A DNA stretch of 43,280 nucleotides from Selenomonadales bacterium UBA7018 (GTDB lineage: Bacteria > Bacillota > Negativicutes > Selenomonadales > Selenomonadaceae). This document shows, piece after piece, positions 8,412-17,548 of this stretch (within the stretch, counting starts at the first letter, position 1; each line of letters opens with the position of its first letter). A program made the position numbers and the translations under genes. The notes beneath the pieces were generated by a model, which saw nothing but the letters and a program-made list of their open reading frames with translations, had not been told where the DNA came from and did not search any database. The DNA is taken from the NCBI GenBank assembly GCA_002448305.1, contig DJWY01000025.1, forward strand, positions 1-43,280, written 5' to 3'.

Positions 8412-9376
8412 TAAGTTGCCGCCCCCTTTGCCCCCGAAATTTTATCTAGGAATTTTTTAATCGGTCCGACGTTAGTAATTTCCATGTAGCCGAACAAACC
8501 TTGCGGGCGATAGAACATCATTAAAATCAGTGCCAGCGCGTAAATTATCATGCGTGCTTCAGGGAAAGACGCTAAAGCCGCCGATATGAACGTAACGACG
8601 AACGCGCCCGCGATTGAGCCTGTAATTGAGCCCATGCCGCCCATTACTACCATTATCAGATAGTTGAAGGACGACAAGAACGTAAACGAAGTCGGGCTTA
8701 TCAAATAGAATTGGTGAGCGAATAATCCGCCCGCAACGCCCGCTAATGCCGCACCCAAAGTAAACGCCATAACTTTATATTTCGTCGTATTGACGCCCAT
8801 TGCCTCCGCCGCAATCTCATTTTCGCGAATCGCTATGCAAGCTCGCCCGTGCGATGAGTTCACGAAATTTTTTATAAAAAATAAAGTTGCCAGCATTGTA
8901 AAGAAAACCCAAGTGAAATTTGTTAGGTGCGGTATTCCCTTAAAGCCCGCCGCGCCCCCGACGTAATCAATATTCATAATCACAATTCGGATAATTTCGC
9001 CAAGCCCTAACGTCGCTATCGCTAAATAGTCGCCGCGCAGTCGCAAAGTAGGCAAGCCGATTAAAAATCCTAAAAAGCCCGCCGCTATCGCTCCGGCAAT
9101 TAACGCAACTATCAGCGGCAATCCTAACTTGACTGTAACTACAACGCCCACATACGCGCCGACCGCCATAAATCCCGCGTGCCCTAAGGAAAATTGCCCC
9201 GTGTAGCCGTTAATTAAATTCAGGCTCGCCGATAAGATTATATTCACGCAAATTAAAATGATATTCAGTTCCCAAAACGAGCCGATAATTTTTGCGCTAA
9301 TCATCGTCTGCAACGCGCCGTAAAGCACCAGCGCGAAGACTAGCATAACTAAATCCCTTTTCCTTGCTGAGTTCAT
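8411..9376 (-). CDS. livM: Branched-chain amino acid ABC transporter permease LivM
   Basis: About 321 residues, strongly hydrophobic with many membrane segments. It has the LivM signature NLINGYTGQFSLGHAGFMAVGAY and the cytoplasmic loop GRACIAIRENEIAAEAMGVN that contacts the ATPases. It forms the channel with LivH. I place the start at the ATG at 9376 (MNSARKRD), which has AAGGTG 8 bases before it and lies 4 bases past the livH stop; a start 33 bases upstream would overlap livH. Confidence 0.95.
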   Translation of the reverse strand: MNSARKRDLVMLVFALVLYGALQTMISAKIIGSFWELNIILICVNIILSASLNLINGYTGQFSLGHAGFMAVGAYVGVVVTVKLGLPLIVALIAGAIAAGFLGFLIGLPTLRLRGDYLAIATLGLGEIIRIVIMNIDYVGGAAGFKGIPHLTNFTWVFFTMLATLFFIKNFVNSSHGRACIAIRENEIAAEAMGVNTTKYKVMAFTLGAALAGVAGGLFAHQFYLISPTSFTFLSSFNYLIMVVMGGMGSITGSIAGAFVVTFISAALASFPEARMIIYALALILMMFYRPQGLFGYMEITNVGPIKKFLDKISGAKGAAT

Positions 9377-9380
9377 ATCG

Positions 9381-10268
9381 TCACACCTTTTCGTTAGTGT
9401 TCTTGCCAAAAAGTCCGCTAGGTTTAATCAGCAAAACTAAAATCAAAATCGCGAACGCCGCCGCGTCTCTGAACGTCGACGACAAAAAGCCCGCAACTAA
9501 TGCCTCCACGACGCCCAAAACAATTCCTCCGACAACTGCGCCCGGCAAAATTCCAATGCCGCCCAAAACCGCCGCAACGAACGCTTTCAAGCCCGGCATA
9601 ATTCCCATTAGCGGATCAATCGTGTTGTAGTAGACGCCGACTAAGACGCCCGCCGCCGCCGCAAGTGCTGAACCTATGCAAAACGTCATTGAAATAACTT
9701 TGTCTGAATCGACGCCCATTAACTGCGCAGTTTCCGTGTCGAAGCTCGCCGCCCGCATCGCTTTGCCTAGTTTCGTCTTCTGCACAATGTAAGTTAAAAT
9801 CGCCATTAAGACTATCGTTATGCTTAGAATCAAAAGCTGTTGCCCGTTGATTATGAAGCCGCCGACGTTGAAAGAAATATTCGGCATAACTTCGGGAAAT
9901 GTGCGCGGCGTCGGCGTGACAAAGTACATGCTCGTATATTCCAGGAAAAATGAAACGCCAATCGCCGTAATTAAAAGCGAAATGCGCGGCGCGTGTCGCA
10001 AAGGTTTGTAGGCAATCCTTTCAACCAACATTCCAAGACACGCCGTCAGAGCCATTGAGATTAAAAGCGCAGGGAAAATCGGCAAATGCCCAATCGTCAC
10101 CGCCGCGAAGCCGATATACGCGCCAACCATATAAACATCACCGTGCGCGAAATTTATCAACTTTATAATGCCATAAATCATCGTGTAGCCAAGAGCAATC
10201 AGCGCGTAAATACTGCCCAAGCTCACGCCGTTTATCAACTGCTGAACCAGCTGATGGATAAAGTCCAT
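9381..10268 (-). CDS. livH: Branched-chain amino acid ABC transporter permease LivH
   Basis: 295-residue integral membrane permease. LivH features include GVSLGSIYALIALGYTMIYG near the N-terminus, INFAHGD and the loop GKAMRAASFDTETAQLMGVD. The ATG at 10268 is preceded by AAGGAGG. It is the first gene of the liv operon. No periplasmic LivJ/LivK-type binding protein gene is present in the window, so the receptor must be encoded elsewhere. Confidence 0.95.
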   Translation of the reverse strand: MDFIHQLVQQLINGVSLGSIYALIALGYTMIYGIIKLINFAHGDVYMVGAYIGFAAVTIGHLPIFPALLISMALTACLGMLVERIAYKPLRHAPRISLLITAIGVSFFLEYTSMYFVTPTPRTFPEVMPNISFNVGGFIINGQQLLILSITIVLMAILTYIVQKTKLGKAMRAASFDTETAQLMGVDSDKVISMTFCIGSALAAAAGVLVGVYYNTIDPLMGIMPGLKAFVAAVLGGIGILPGAVVGGIVLGVVEALVAGFLSSTFRDAAAFAILILVLLIKPSGLFGKNTNEKV

Positions 10269-10299
10269 AAAAAAACCTCCTTGTTAATTCTCAAGAAGG

Positions 10300-10328
10300 A
10301 TTTTAACTTTTTATGGCGATATTGTCAC
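10300..10328 (-). promoter_or_regulatory. Probable sigma-70 promoter of the liv operon
   Basis: On the minus strand GTGACA, 17 bases and TAAAAT lie about 30-60 bases before livH. The -35 box overlaps the end of the GT9 gene. Seen by eye only. Confidence 0.5.
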
Positions 10329-11394
10329 GCTTTATTTTTAAGATAATTGCAAGTGATTTCGCAAACCGTCTGTGGCGTGTGGCTCAACATGCAAGGCGGC
10401 TCCTTATTCCCGCGCATGCAAACATTCAAGTCGCCGTTATCGTTGATAAATATACAAGGAACGCAAATATCATTGACCAAATTTATATTCCGGTCGTAAC
10501 CATATTGGTTATGACCGCTTGGACCAAAGAGCACAAGACATTTCGTCCCCAGAGCCGTCGCCAAATGAACTAAGCCGCCTTCGCAACCGATATGCAAAAG
10601 ACTATTCGCCAAAATATATTTCGTAAGCTCCAAATCAGAGCCGAGAAAATGACGGTCGGCATTTTCTATCGAAAGCTCCCCCCCCCACCGCACTGAACAA
10701 TATTGATTTGAGGCATTTGCTTTTTCATGCGGGCAACGTACTCATGCCAATAGCGAACTGGCCATGTTTTAACTTTCGGGCGGTCGCGATCTTTCTCGCT
10801 GATATTGGAATAAATTGTTATGTAATTTTTGAGCTTGAGTTTGTCAAACTGTCTACGGTATTCGGGGAAAAGTTTTATATTGACGCGGTCATCATAAATT
10901 GGCAACGCGCCTCCGCATGACATGAAATAAAATATATTTTTTCCCAGAATCCGTGCGGAAATCATTTGCCGCAACATAATTGACATAACATCTTGCGCAG
11001 AACGATAAACAAATCGTTTATTATACTCATCAATTTTACTGACTGCCTCAAGGAGTTTCGGAGCCGCCGAAGTTAATCTTTGAACGTTTGCATGAAAGAG
11101 ATTGATAAAACCAAAGCAACTATAGCCCATTGATAGGTCGTAATTTCGTGCGTGTTTCTGATATACTCCATCTGCTTCTAAAATTAGATTTAGATTTTTA
11201 CTGTCGCCGTAAAATGATTTAGCGAAAGCTTTCCGGTGTCCGCCGAAATAGAACACGTCGATAAGGCAATCGGGCACAAGCTCAACTAGCGCGTCGAAAA
11301 CTTTCCGAGCGATAAGGCAATCACCCAAGCCAGCATCAATGGGAAAGGAAATAGAAACTTTACCTGACTCGTAAGCGAATTTTTCTTTAGCCAT
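10325..11394 (-). pseudogene. GT9 (heptosyltransferase-like) glycosyltransferase, frameshifted at a G9 tract (probable phase-OFF state)
   Basis: Two overlapping frames together make one glycosyltransferase family 9-like protein. The first (start ATG 11394, GGAGGT six bases upstream) gives the N-terminal half with FPIDAGLGDCLIARKVFDAL and a GT9-like KTWPVRYWHEY stretch. It stops shortly after the G tract with CGGGGSFR. The second frame gives the nucleotide-sugar-binding half, with SLLHIGCEGGLVHLATALG and CLVLFGPSG. With one extra G (G10) or two fewer, the halves join as CGGGGELSIENADRHF and the protein would be 356 residues, a normal GT9 length. GT9 enzymes transfer heptose or related sugars to LPS or surface polysaccharide at the inner membrane. 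No other damage is visible, which fits reversible phase variation better than decay; a sequencing indel is the alternative. Confidence 0.85.
10678..10686 (-). repeat. G9 homopolymer tract at the frameshift in the GT9-like gene
   Basis: Nine consecutive C on the + strand (G in the coding strand). The reading frame switches exactly here. A change to G10 or G7 would restore a full-length protein. Confidence 0.9.
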
Positions 11395-11482
11395 AAAAAA
11401 ACCTCCATGTGATGATTATAAGCCAAATGTTGTCATTCAACTTATTTCGAAATTTTGACTTTTCATAGACGGTCTCGAAAAT

Positions 11483-11512
11483 ATTTTAGCAGATTGAAAT
11501 TCATTCCTGCAA
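11483..11512 (-). promoter_or_regulatory. Possible promoter of the GT9-like gene
   Basis: TTGCAG, 18 bases and TAAAAT on the minus strand, in the 122-base gap after radA. A second TATAAT nearer the gene (about 11415-11420) lacks a clear -35 box at the right distance. Confidence 0.35.
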
Positions 11513-11516
11513 GGCA

Positions 11517-12899
11517 TTAATCCTTTTCTCGTGGCATTGCAATTCTAATTGCGTCACGAAGACTTTCGACGGGAAAAAGATTAGCCTTCATCGCGGAGCT
11601 AAGCTTTGAGACTTCAGCAAAATTTTTCTTAGGCAAAACAATATTTGTAAAGCCCATACGGATTGATTCTTCGACGCGCTGACGGGCTTTGCTCACTGCT
11701 CGGACTTCGCCGCTTAATCCTACTTCTCCGAATATGACGCATTGCGGCAAAAGTTTTCTGTTCGCGAAACTCGACGCCAACGCAATCGCAATCGGTAAAT
11801 CAGTCGCCGGTTCGTCAATCTTTATCCCGCCCGCCGTCTTGACGTAAACATCGCAAGAGCCAATACTCAAATGCAATCGCTTTTCCAAAACCGCTAGCAA
11901 AAGTTGAATTCGTTTTATGTCGACTGAATCGGAAGTCCTGCGCGGCGGCATAAACGGCGTCGGCGCAACTAGTGCTTGCACTTCGACAAGCAGCGGGCGC
12001 GTCCCTTCGACCGTCGGGACGATTACGCTGCCTATATCGTCGGCGCGTTCCGGCAAAAATAATTTCGATGCGTCGGGAACATCTACAAGCCCCGTGTCGC
12101 GCATTTCAAATAGTCCAATTTCGCTCGTCGCACCAAAGCGATTTTTTATCGCCCGCAAAACTCTAAAGTCGGCATTGCGTTCGCCCTCGAAAAATAATAC
12201 CGTGTCAACGATATGCTCCAAAACTCGCGGTCCTGCTAAGCTCCCGTCCTTTGTCACGTGCCCTATTATAAATGTCGTGACGGCTGAACTTTTCGCTAGC
12301 CGCATTAAGCCCGCTGAACACTCCCGCACTTGCGACACGGAACCGGGCGCACTTTCTATATCCGATTTATAAATCGTCTGGATTGAATCCACTATCAAAA
12401 GTTCCGGCTCAACTTTCTCGACGTGCTGAATTATCCGCTCAAAATTATTTTCCGCGCAGATGAAAAGTTCATCAGCTAAGGCGTTCAAACGTTCGGCACG
12501 CATTCTTATTTGCCGCGAGCTTTCTTCGCCCGTCACGTACAAAACTCTTTTGCCGCCACGCGCGACATTTGCACAAACCGCCAATGTTAAACTCGACTTG
12601 CCGACGCCAGGATCACCCGCAATCAGAATTATCGAACCAGGAATCAAGCCGCCGCCTAAAACCCTATCCAATTCGCCCGAACCCGTCATAAAACGCGGCA
12701 ACTCTTCCATATCAACTTCCGCAATCCTGCGCGGCGTCTCAAAAGCAGTTGTCAAGGCGCGGGGATTTTTAATTTCAGCAGTCGAAATTTCTTCCTCAAC
12801 TAAAGTATTCCACTTTCCGCACGAAGGACATTTGCCAATCCATTTAGCCGATTCCGTGCCGCATTCTTGACAAACGTATTTAATTTTCTTCTTCGCCAT
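11517..12899 (-). CDS. radA: DNA repair protein RadA
   Basis: 460 residues with the full RadA layout. An N-terminal zinc finger has CQECG and CPSCGKW. The RecA-like ATPase has Walker A GDPGVGKSSL and the RadA-specific KNRFG motif. A C-terminal Lon-protease-like domain lacks protease function in this family. RadA is a branch-migration motor in recombination and repair. The start is the ATG at 12899 (MAKKKIKYVC), with GGAGGT 8 bases upstream; an ATG 18 bases earlier has no such site. It is transcribed away from the NAGPA gene. Confidence 0.96.
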   Translation of the reverse strand: MAKKKIKYVCQECGTESAKWIGKCPSCGKWNTLVEEEISTAEIKNPRALTTAFETPRRIAEVDMEELPRFMTGSGELDRVLGGGLIPGSIILIAGDPGVGKSSLTLAVCANVARGGKRVLYVTGEESSRQIRMRAERLNALADELFICAENNFERIIQHVEKVEPELLIVDSIQTIYKSDIESAPGSVSQVRECSAGLMRLAKSSAVTTFIIGHVTKDGSLAGPRVLEHIVDTVLFFEGERNADFRVLRAIKNRFGATSEIGLFEMRDTGLVDVPDASKLFLPERADDIGSVIVPTVEGTRPLLVEVQALVAPTPFMPPRRTSDSVDIKRIQLLLAVLEKRLHLSIGSCDVYVKTAGGIKIDEPATDLPIAIALASSFANRKLLPQCVIFGEVGLSGEVRAVSKARQRVEESIRMGFTNIVLPKKNFAEVSKLSSAMKANLFPVESLRDAIRIAMPREKD

Positions 12900-13013
12900 A
12901 ATTTTCAACCTCCGCAACTAAATTTCGCCATGCCTAAAATTTTTCCCGCATTGAAGGAATTTCTTCGCGGTAGCAGAATTGCCAATGCAAAAAATTTTGA
13001 AGGAGTATTTTTT

Positions 13014-14246
13014 ATGATAAAAAAATTTGCCGCGCTGTTGACGGCTACAATATTTTTTATAAGCGCACAAAGTCCAGCCTTTGCAGAAGAAAATCCTGAC
13101 GTTGAAACAGTCGACAAACCGTTCAGCGAATCGTCACCAGAAGGACTTCAGCCCGATGAAAAATTCCCGACGCTCGACCCGTCATATCACGACTTGCCGA
13201 CCTACGAAGAAGGCGAAGAGCCTCCGAAACCACTAGAAGAACCGCCGCCCGTTGAAGAAGTCGAAGGCTTAGAATTTTTGGTTTATCATCAAGATGGCAT
13301 TATGGCATTCGCGATAATCGCTGACCACGAAAAATATAAATTGGAACCCGTATTGGCTCGTGGACGTGTTCCTGGTCGCGCTACCGTTTCGCAAATGAAT
13401 TCTCCCGACGCAATCGCTACGATTAATGCCAGCTACTTCGGCGTTAGCGGCGTCATTTACGGTAACACCAAAATTGACGGAATGACAGTCGGCACAACTT
13501 ATTTTACGCGCTCGGCTATTGGAATCAATGCGGACGGCTCAACGATTTTCGGGCGGCAAACTTATCGCGGCGTTCTGCAATTCAACGGCAAGGAAGTAAT
13601 CATTAACGGCGTCAACTGCGAGCGCGAAAAAAATAGCGTCGTCGTCTACAACGCTTGGAACGGCATAACGACCGGCACGAATAATTCCGGCGTCGAACTG
13701 GTTGTTAGAAATGGTGAAGTCCAAAATATTTTCTGGGGCAAGGGCAGCAATACAATTCCTTACGACGGCTATGTTATCAGCGCGCACGGAACTGCCGCCG
13801 AAAATTTCAAGAGCGTTTACGACGGCGATTTAATTACTTTTGACGAAGATTATATCAATGTCGAGTTCGGCGAAGATTTTAACCAAGCAGTTCATATAAT
13901 CGGCGCGGGACCAACTTTGGTTAAAAATGGCGAAGTTTATGTGACGGCAGACGCTGAACAATTCCCTGCAGATATTCGCGTTGGTCGTGCTCCGCGCTCG
14001 GCAGTCGGCGTCACTCAATACGGCGATTATATTTTCGCAGTTGCGGACGGGCGACAAGCTCACAGCAAAGGTTGCACGTTGTTAGAGTGGGCATATATTC
14101 TTAGAAATGCTTTCGGCGCAGTCCAAGCGATTAACTTAGACGGCGGCGGCTCAACCGAATTGATTTTCAAGGGCAGTCTGGTAAATAAACCCAGCGACGG
14201 TTATGAACGACTTGTCGGCGACGCCCTAACTATTCTGCGCAAATGA
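13014..14246 (+). CDS. Secreted phosphodiester glycosidase (NAGPA-domain) family protein
   Basis: 410 residues. A signal peptide (MIKKFAALLTATIFFISAQS, cleavage near PAFA-EE) is followed by a Glu/Pro-rich linker (about 25-85) and a NAGPA domain (about 130-408). The domain has TINASYFGV, GRAPRSAVGV and the hallmark AINLDGGGSTELIF near the end. Family members remove a phosphodiester-linked sugar cap or act on cell-envelope glycans; the bacterial substrate is usually unknown. The start is the ATG at 13014 with AAGGAG 8 bases upstream; the frame is open further upstream but lacks a ribosome site. It lies upstream of an S55 protein and murA on the same strand, suggesting an envelope role. Confidence 0.85.
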   Translation: MIKKFAALLTATIFFISAQSPAFAEENPDVETVDKPFSESSPEGLQPDEKFPTLDPSYHDLPTYEEGEEPPKPLEEPPPVEEVEGLEFLVYHQDGIMAFAIIADHEKYKLEPVLARGRVPGRATVSQMNSPDAIATINASYFGVSGVIYGNTKIDGMTVGTTYFTRSAIGINADGSTIFGRQTYRGVLQFNGKEVIINGVNCEREKNSVVVYNAWNGITTGTNNSGVELVVRNGEVQNIFWGKGSNTIPYDGYVISAHGTAAENFKSVYDGDLITFDEDYINVEFGEDFNQAVHIIGAGPTLVKNGEVYVTADAEQFPADIRVGRAPRSAVGVTQYGDYIFAVADGRQAHSKGCTLLEWAYILRNAFGAVQAINLDGGGSTELIFKGSLVNKPSDGYERLVGDALTILRK

Positions 14247-14265
14247 CTGCCTGTAATCAATAACC

Positions 14266-14294
14266 TTGACGATATTTGGAAAATAATTTATTAT
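14266..14294 (+). promoter_or_regulatory. Probable sigma-70 promoter upstream of the S55 protein gene
   Basis: TTGACG, 17 bases and TATTAT, ending about 50 bases before the start. The nearest upstream gene ends at 14246, so this is probably the promoter of the S55-murA pair. Confidence 0.6.
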
Positions 14295-14343
14295 GGCTTT
14301 GCTTAACCTTTGATTAAAAACTTCTTGAATGGAGTTGAAAGAT

Positions 14344-16227
14344 TTGCACAAAATTTTATCGAAAGTATTTTTGGGAATCATGCTGATAATTTTCGCGCTA
14401 TCCAATACCGCGCAGGCAATGCCCGAAATTTTTCCGCTAGATCAATTAAAGAGCGGCATGAACGGCAAAGCTTATACAGTCGTTGACGGCTCCGGCAAAA
14501 TTGAACAGTTTAACGTTCATATTGTCGGCGTGACTGACGACGGCAAAGGCTCTAAGCGCATGATTATGGCGGAAGCTTCCGGCGACGTTATCCGGCGGAC
14601 GGGCGGCATTTTGCAGGGCATGAGCGGCAGTCCCATTTACATTGACGGAAAATTAGTCGGGGCACTCGCCGCCACGCTTAAAGAAATGAATCCTTATACA
14701 TTTTTCATAACCCCGATTGAAGATATGCTCGAAATGTGGACTTTACCCGACCCAAAAGCGCAAGTTAATCACTACAAAATTGCTAAGGTCGAAGAAACTG
14801 CCGAACCGGAAAAAGATACCAAACTGGAAATTAAATCCGCAAAAACTACTATCCACAAAAATAAATCCGCAGAAGAATCAACCGAACCCGAAGAAGAACG
14901 CATAGAACCTGAAGAAGAACCAGAAGAAATTGAAGACGAACCAGAAGAGGAAACTTTGCAAGAAATGGGCGCGTTCTATCTTGGCGGCTTTAATTCCGAT
15001 GGCGCAAGATTTTTAAGTCAAATTTTGGGCTTGAAAAAGTTGCAAGCGGCTCCTGCCTCCACCGCCGAACGCGGTATAAAATTCGACGCAACGCTTGAGC
15101 CTGGCTCGGCATTAGGCGTCGCGATTATCTACGGCGATTTTTCACTTGGCGCAACTGGTACCGTTACTGCCGTCGAAGGAAAGAAAATTTTAGCGTTCGG
15201 TCATTCCTTCACGCACGCCGGCAACGTCAATTATTTCATGACGGACGCTTCAGTTATCGGCTCGATTAGCGGCGCGAATTCTACCGGCGTTAAGCTCGCG
15301 GGTATCGGGCATGTAATCGGGCGCGTTAATCAAGACCGTGAATCGGGCGTCGCAGGTATTCTCGGAACTTTTCCCGCCGTCGTGCCCGTCACTGTTACAG
15401 TAAAAGATAATTCCTTGAACAAAGAGGAAACTTATAACGCAACTATCGCTTACAATGAAAATCTCGTGCCAAAGCTTAGCGCGTCGATTGCTTATACCGC
15501 GCTTAGCAAAATGGCTGACACGCTCGCGGAAAGCACCGTTGATATTGATTTCAACATTAAAACTGACTCAATCGCAGGCGGCGAAATTTCCCGCAAAAAT
15601 ATGTTCTATAACGCTTCGGACGTCGGTCAAGTCGCCGTCCTTGAACTCATGCAAGCTCTTAATCTCGTTTGCTCTAATACCAAACAGGAATCAAATATTT
15701 TCGGCGTTGACGTGAACATTGCTTTTGAAACCGAACGGCGCACGGCGTCAATCGTCTCTATCTCTCCCGATAAGAAAAAAGTTAAGCCCGGCGAAACCGT
15801 CAACTTAACTGTCGAATTGCAACCCTATCGCAAGCCCACTGAAACTGTTATCGTCCCTTATACCGTGCCGTTGACTGCGCGGCAAGGAAATTTATCTTTG
15901 GAAATTCACGGCGGCGCACTCGTTCCTGTAACGCAAGCTTTGACAAGCGCGGCAGGTATCGTGACTGCTGATTCAAACCGCAGTTACGAGGAAAAAATAA
16001 ATGATTTCCTAAAGACCGGCAAAAATAATCAGCTTGTCGTAGAAATTGGCGCGTCAAATGAAGTCAAAAGCGATAAGGAAATTCGCAAGGAAATTGAGCA
16101 AGCTAAAAGGGCGCAGGCGCGGTTAAAGAAGGAAGGCAAAACTCCTAAAAAAGTCGACAACAAGGTTGACACAAATTATATAATCGATAACGTCATGCGC
16201 ACGACTCTCAGCGTTGAGAAAGTTTAA
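14344..16227 (+). CDS. SpoIVB-type S55 peptidase domain protein, exported
   Basis: About 627 residues. I prefer the TTG at 14344 because GGAG sits 9 bases before it; an ATG at 14329 has no ribosome site. An N-terminal signal segment ends near TAQA. The S55 region has RTGGILQGMSGSPIYIDGK with the candidate nucleophile Ser96, ITPIEDML, and after an insertion KILAFGHSFTHAGN with His287, a candidate catalytic His. An acidic Glu/Pro repeat linker (about 145-206) interrupts the two halves. SpoIVB cleaves a regulator in the sporulating mother cell-forespore system; family members also occur outside sporulation, and no sporulation genes are visible here. The C-terminal ~150 residues are a beta-rich then Lys-rich tail. 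Its substrate is unknown. murA begins 18 bases downstream. Confidence 0.82.
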   Translation: MHKILSKVFLGIMLIIFALSNTAQAMPEIFPLDQLKSGMNGKAYTVVDGSGKIEQFNVHIVGVTDDGKGSKRMIMAEASGDVIRRTGGILQGMSGSPIYIDGKLVGALAATLKEMNPYTFFITPIEDMLEMWTLPDPKAQVNHYKIAKVEETAEPEKDTKLEIKSAKTTIHKNKSAEESTEPEEERIEPEEEPEEIEDEPEEETLQEMGAFYLGGFNSDGARFLSQILGLKKLQAAPASTAERGIKFDATLEPGSALGVAIIYGDFSLGATGTVTAVEGKKILAFGHSFTHAGNVNYFMTDASVIGSISGANSTGVKLAGIGHVIGRVNQDRESGVAGILGTFPAVVPVTVTVKDNSLNKEETYNATIAYNENLVPKLSASIAYTALSKMADTLAESTVDIDFNIKTDSIAGGEISRKNMFYNASDVGQVAVLELMQALNLVCSNTKQESNIFGVDVNIAFETERRTASIVSISPDKKKVKPGETVNLTVELQPYRKPTETVIVPYTVPLTARQGNLSLEIHGGALVPVTQALTSAAGIVTADSNRSYEEKINDFLKTGKNNQLVVEIGASNEVKSDKEIRKEIEQAKRAQARLKKEGKTPKKVDNKVDTNYIIDNVMRTTLSVEKV

Positions 16228-16245
16228 GGCGGGAGGATTGAGATT

Positions 16246-17511
16246 TTGGAAAGATTGATAATAAGAGGCGGCAAGCGATTAAGCGGCACCGTTAAAATTA
16301 GCGGCGCGAAAAATGCAGTGCTTCCGGTAATCGCGGCGACGCTCTTAGGACAGGATAAAGAAACTTGTTTGGACGAAGTGCCTAACCTTGATGACGTCCG
16401 TACAATAAGCGAAGTTTTGCGCACACTCGGCGTCAAGGTTTGTCACGAACCCGATAAAAATAAATTGTTCGTTGACGCTTCGTCGATTGAAAATATAACT
16501 GCGCCTTACGATTTAGTTCGGAAAATGCGAGCGTCTTTTCTGATAATGGGACCGTTATTAGCGCGTCTAGGTTCGGCGAAAATTTCATTGCCTGGCGGTT
16601 GCGCGATTGGCACTCGTCCGATTGATTTACATCTTAAAGGCTTTGAAGCACTCGGCGCGAAAATTTCCATAGGGCACGGCTACATTGAAGCAGTTGCTCC
16701 CGAAGGTTTGAAGGGTGCGCAGATTTATCTTGATTTCCCTTCAGTCGGCGCGACAGAAAATATTTTAATGGCGGCGTCAATGGCTCAAGGGCAAACGATT
16801 ATTGAGAACCCCGCGCAGGAGCCGGAAATTGTCGACTTGGCAAATTATCTAAACATTATGGGCGCGAAAATTCGCGGCGCGGGCACAAACGTTATCAAGG
16901 TCGAAGGCGCAAAAAAATTAATCGCGCACGACTACACGATTATTCCCGACCGAATTGAGGCGGGTACGTACATGATTGCCGCCGCTATGACACGTGGCGA
17001 CGTTTACATTGCCAACGCGATTAGCGAACATTTAAAGCCCGTCATTGCGAAGTTGAAGGAAGCGGGCGTTAAAGTCGTTGAGGACGTGGACGGAATCCGC
17101 GTTATTTGCGACAGGCGACCAAAAGCCGTTGACATTAAGACTTTACCTTATCCCGGCTTCCCGACCGATATGCAAGCGCAATTTATGGCAATGTTGACAA
17201 TTTCAAACGGAACGAGCATGGTTACTGAAACTGTTTTTGAAAATCGATTTATGCACGTCGACGAACTGCGGCGCATGGGCGCGAAGATTAAAATTGACGG
17301 GCGAACTTCGGTTGTTGAAGGGCAGGAGAAATTGACGGGCTGCCAAGTCAAAGCAACTGACCTCCGCGCAGGTGCCGCGATAGTTTTAGCGGCTCTCGTT
17401 GCCGAAGGTGAAACGCAAGTTGGATATATTCACCACATTGACAGAGGCTATGATAATCTCGTTCAAAAACTTGTAAGCTTAGGCGCGGACATAAAGCGCG
17501 TTGACCAATAA
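16246..17511 (+). CDS. murA: UDP-N-acetylglucosamine 1-carboxyvinyltransferase MurA
   Basis: 421 residues. Catalyses the first committed step of peptidoglycan synthesis, adding enolpyruvate from PEP to UDP-GlcNAc in the cytoplasm. Active-site features are visible: Lys22 and Asn23 in ISGAKNAVLP, and Cys119 in LPGGCAIGTRPIDLH, the residue that fosfomycin modifies. Start is TTG at 16246 with GGGAGG 9 bases upstream, 18 bases after the S55 gene, so the two are probably co-transcribed. A strong hairpin follows the stop. Confidence 0.97.
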   Translation: MERLIIRGGKRLSGTVKISGAKNAVLPVIAATLLGQDKETCLDEVPNLDDVRTISEVLRTLGVKVCHEPDKNKLFVDASSIENITAPYDLVRKMRASFLIMGPLLARLGSAKISLPGGCAIGTRPIDLHLKGFEALGAKISIGHGYIEAVAPEGLKGAQIYLDFPSVGATENILMAASMAQGQTIIENPAQEPEIVDLANYLNIMGAKIRGAGTNVIKVEGAKKLIAHDYTIIPDRIEAGTYMIAAAMTRGDVYIANAISEHLKPVIAKLKEAGVKVVEDVDGIRVICDRRPKAVDIKTLPYPGFPTDMQAQFMAMLTISNGTSMVTETVFENRFMHVDELRRMGAKIKIDGRTSVVEGQEKLTGCQVKATDLRAGAAIVLAALVAEGETQVGYIHHIDRGYDNLVQKLVSLGADIKRVDQ

Positions 17512-17512
17512 G

Positions 17513-17547
17513 AAAAGGGGCTTATGCAAAACGCATAGGCCTCTTTC
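17513..17547. terminator. Bidirectional terminator between murA and the deacetylase gene
   Basis: A GGGGCTTATGC / GCATAGGCCTC stem with an AAAAC loop is flanked by A-rich and TTTCTTTAT sequence. It lies between convergent genes and can serve both strands. Confidence 0.8.
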
Positions 17548-17548
17548 T

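Noticed and set aside
10325..11394. Programmed ribosomal frameshift as the explanation for the GT9 gene
   Set aside because: Not excluded, but a G9 run with no visible downstream stimulator structure fits slipped-strand variation better.
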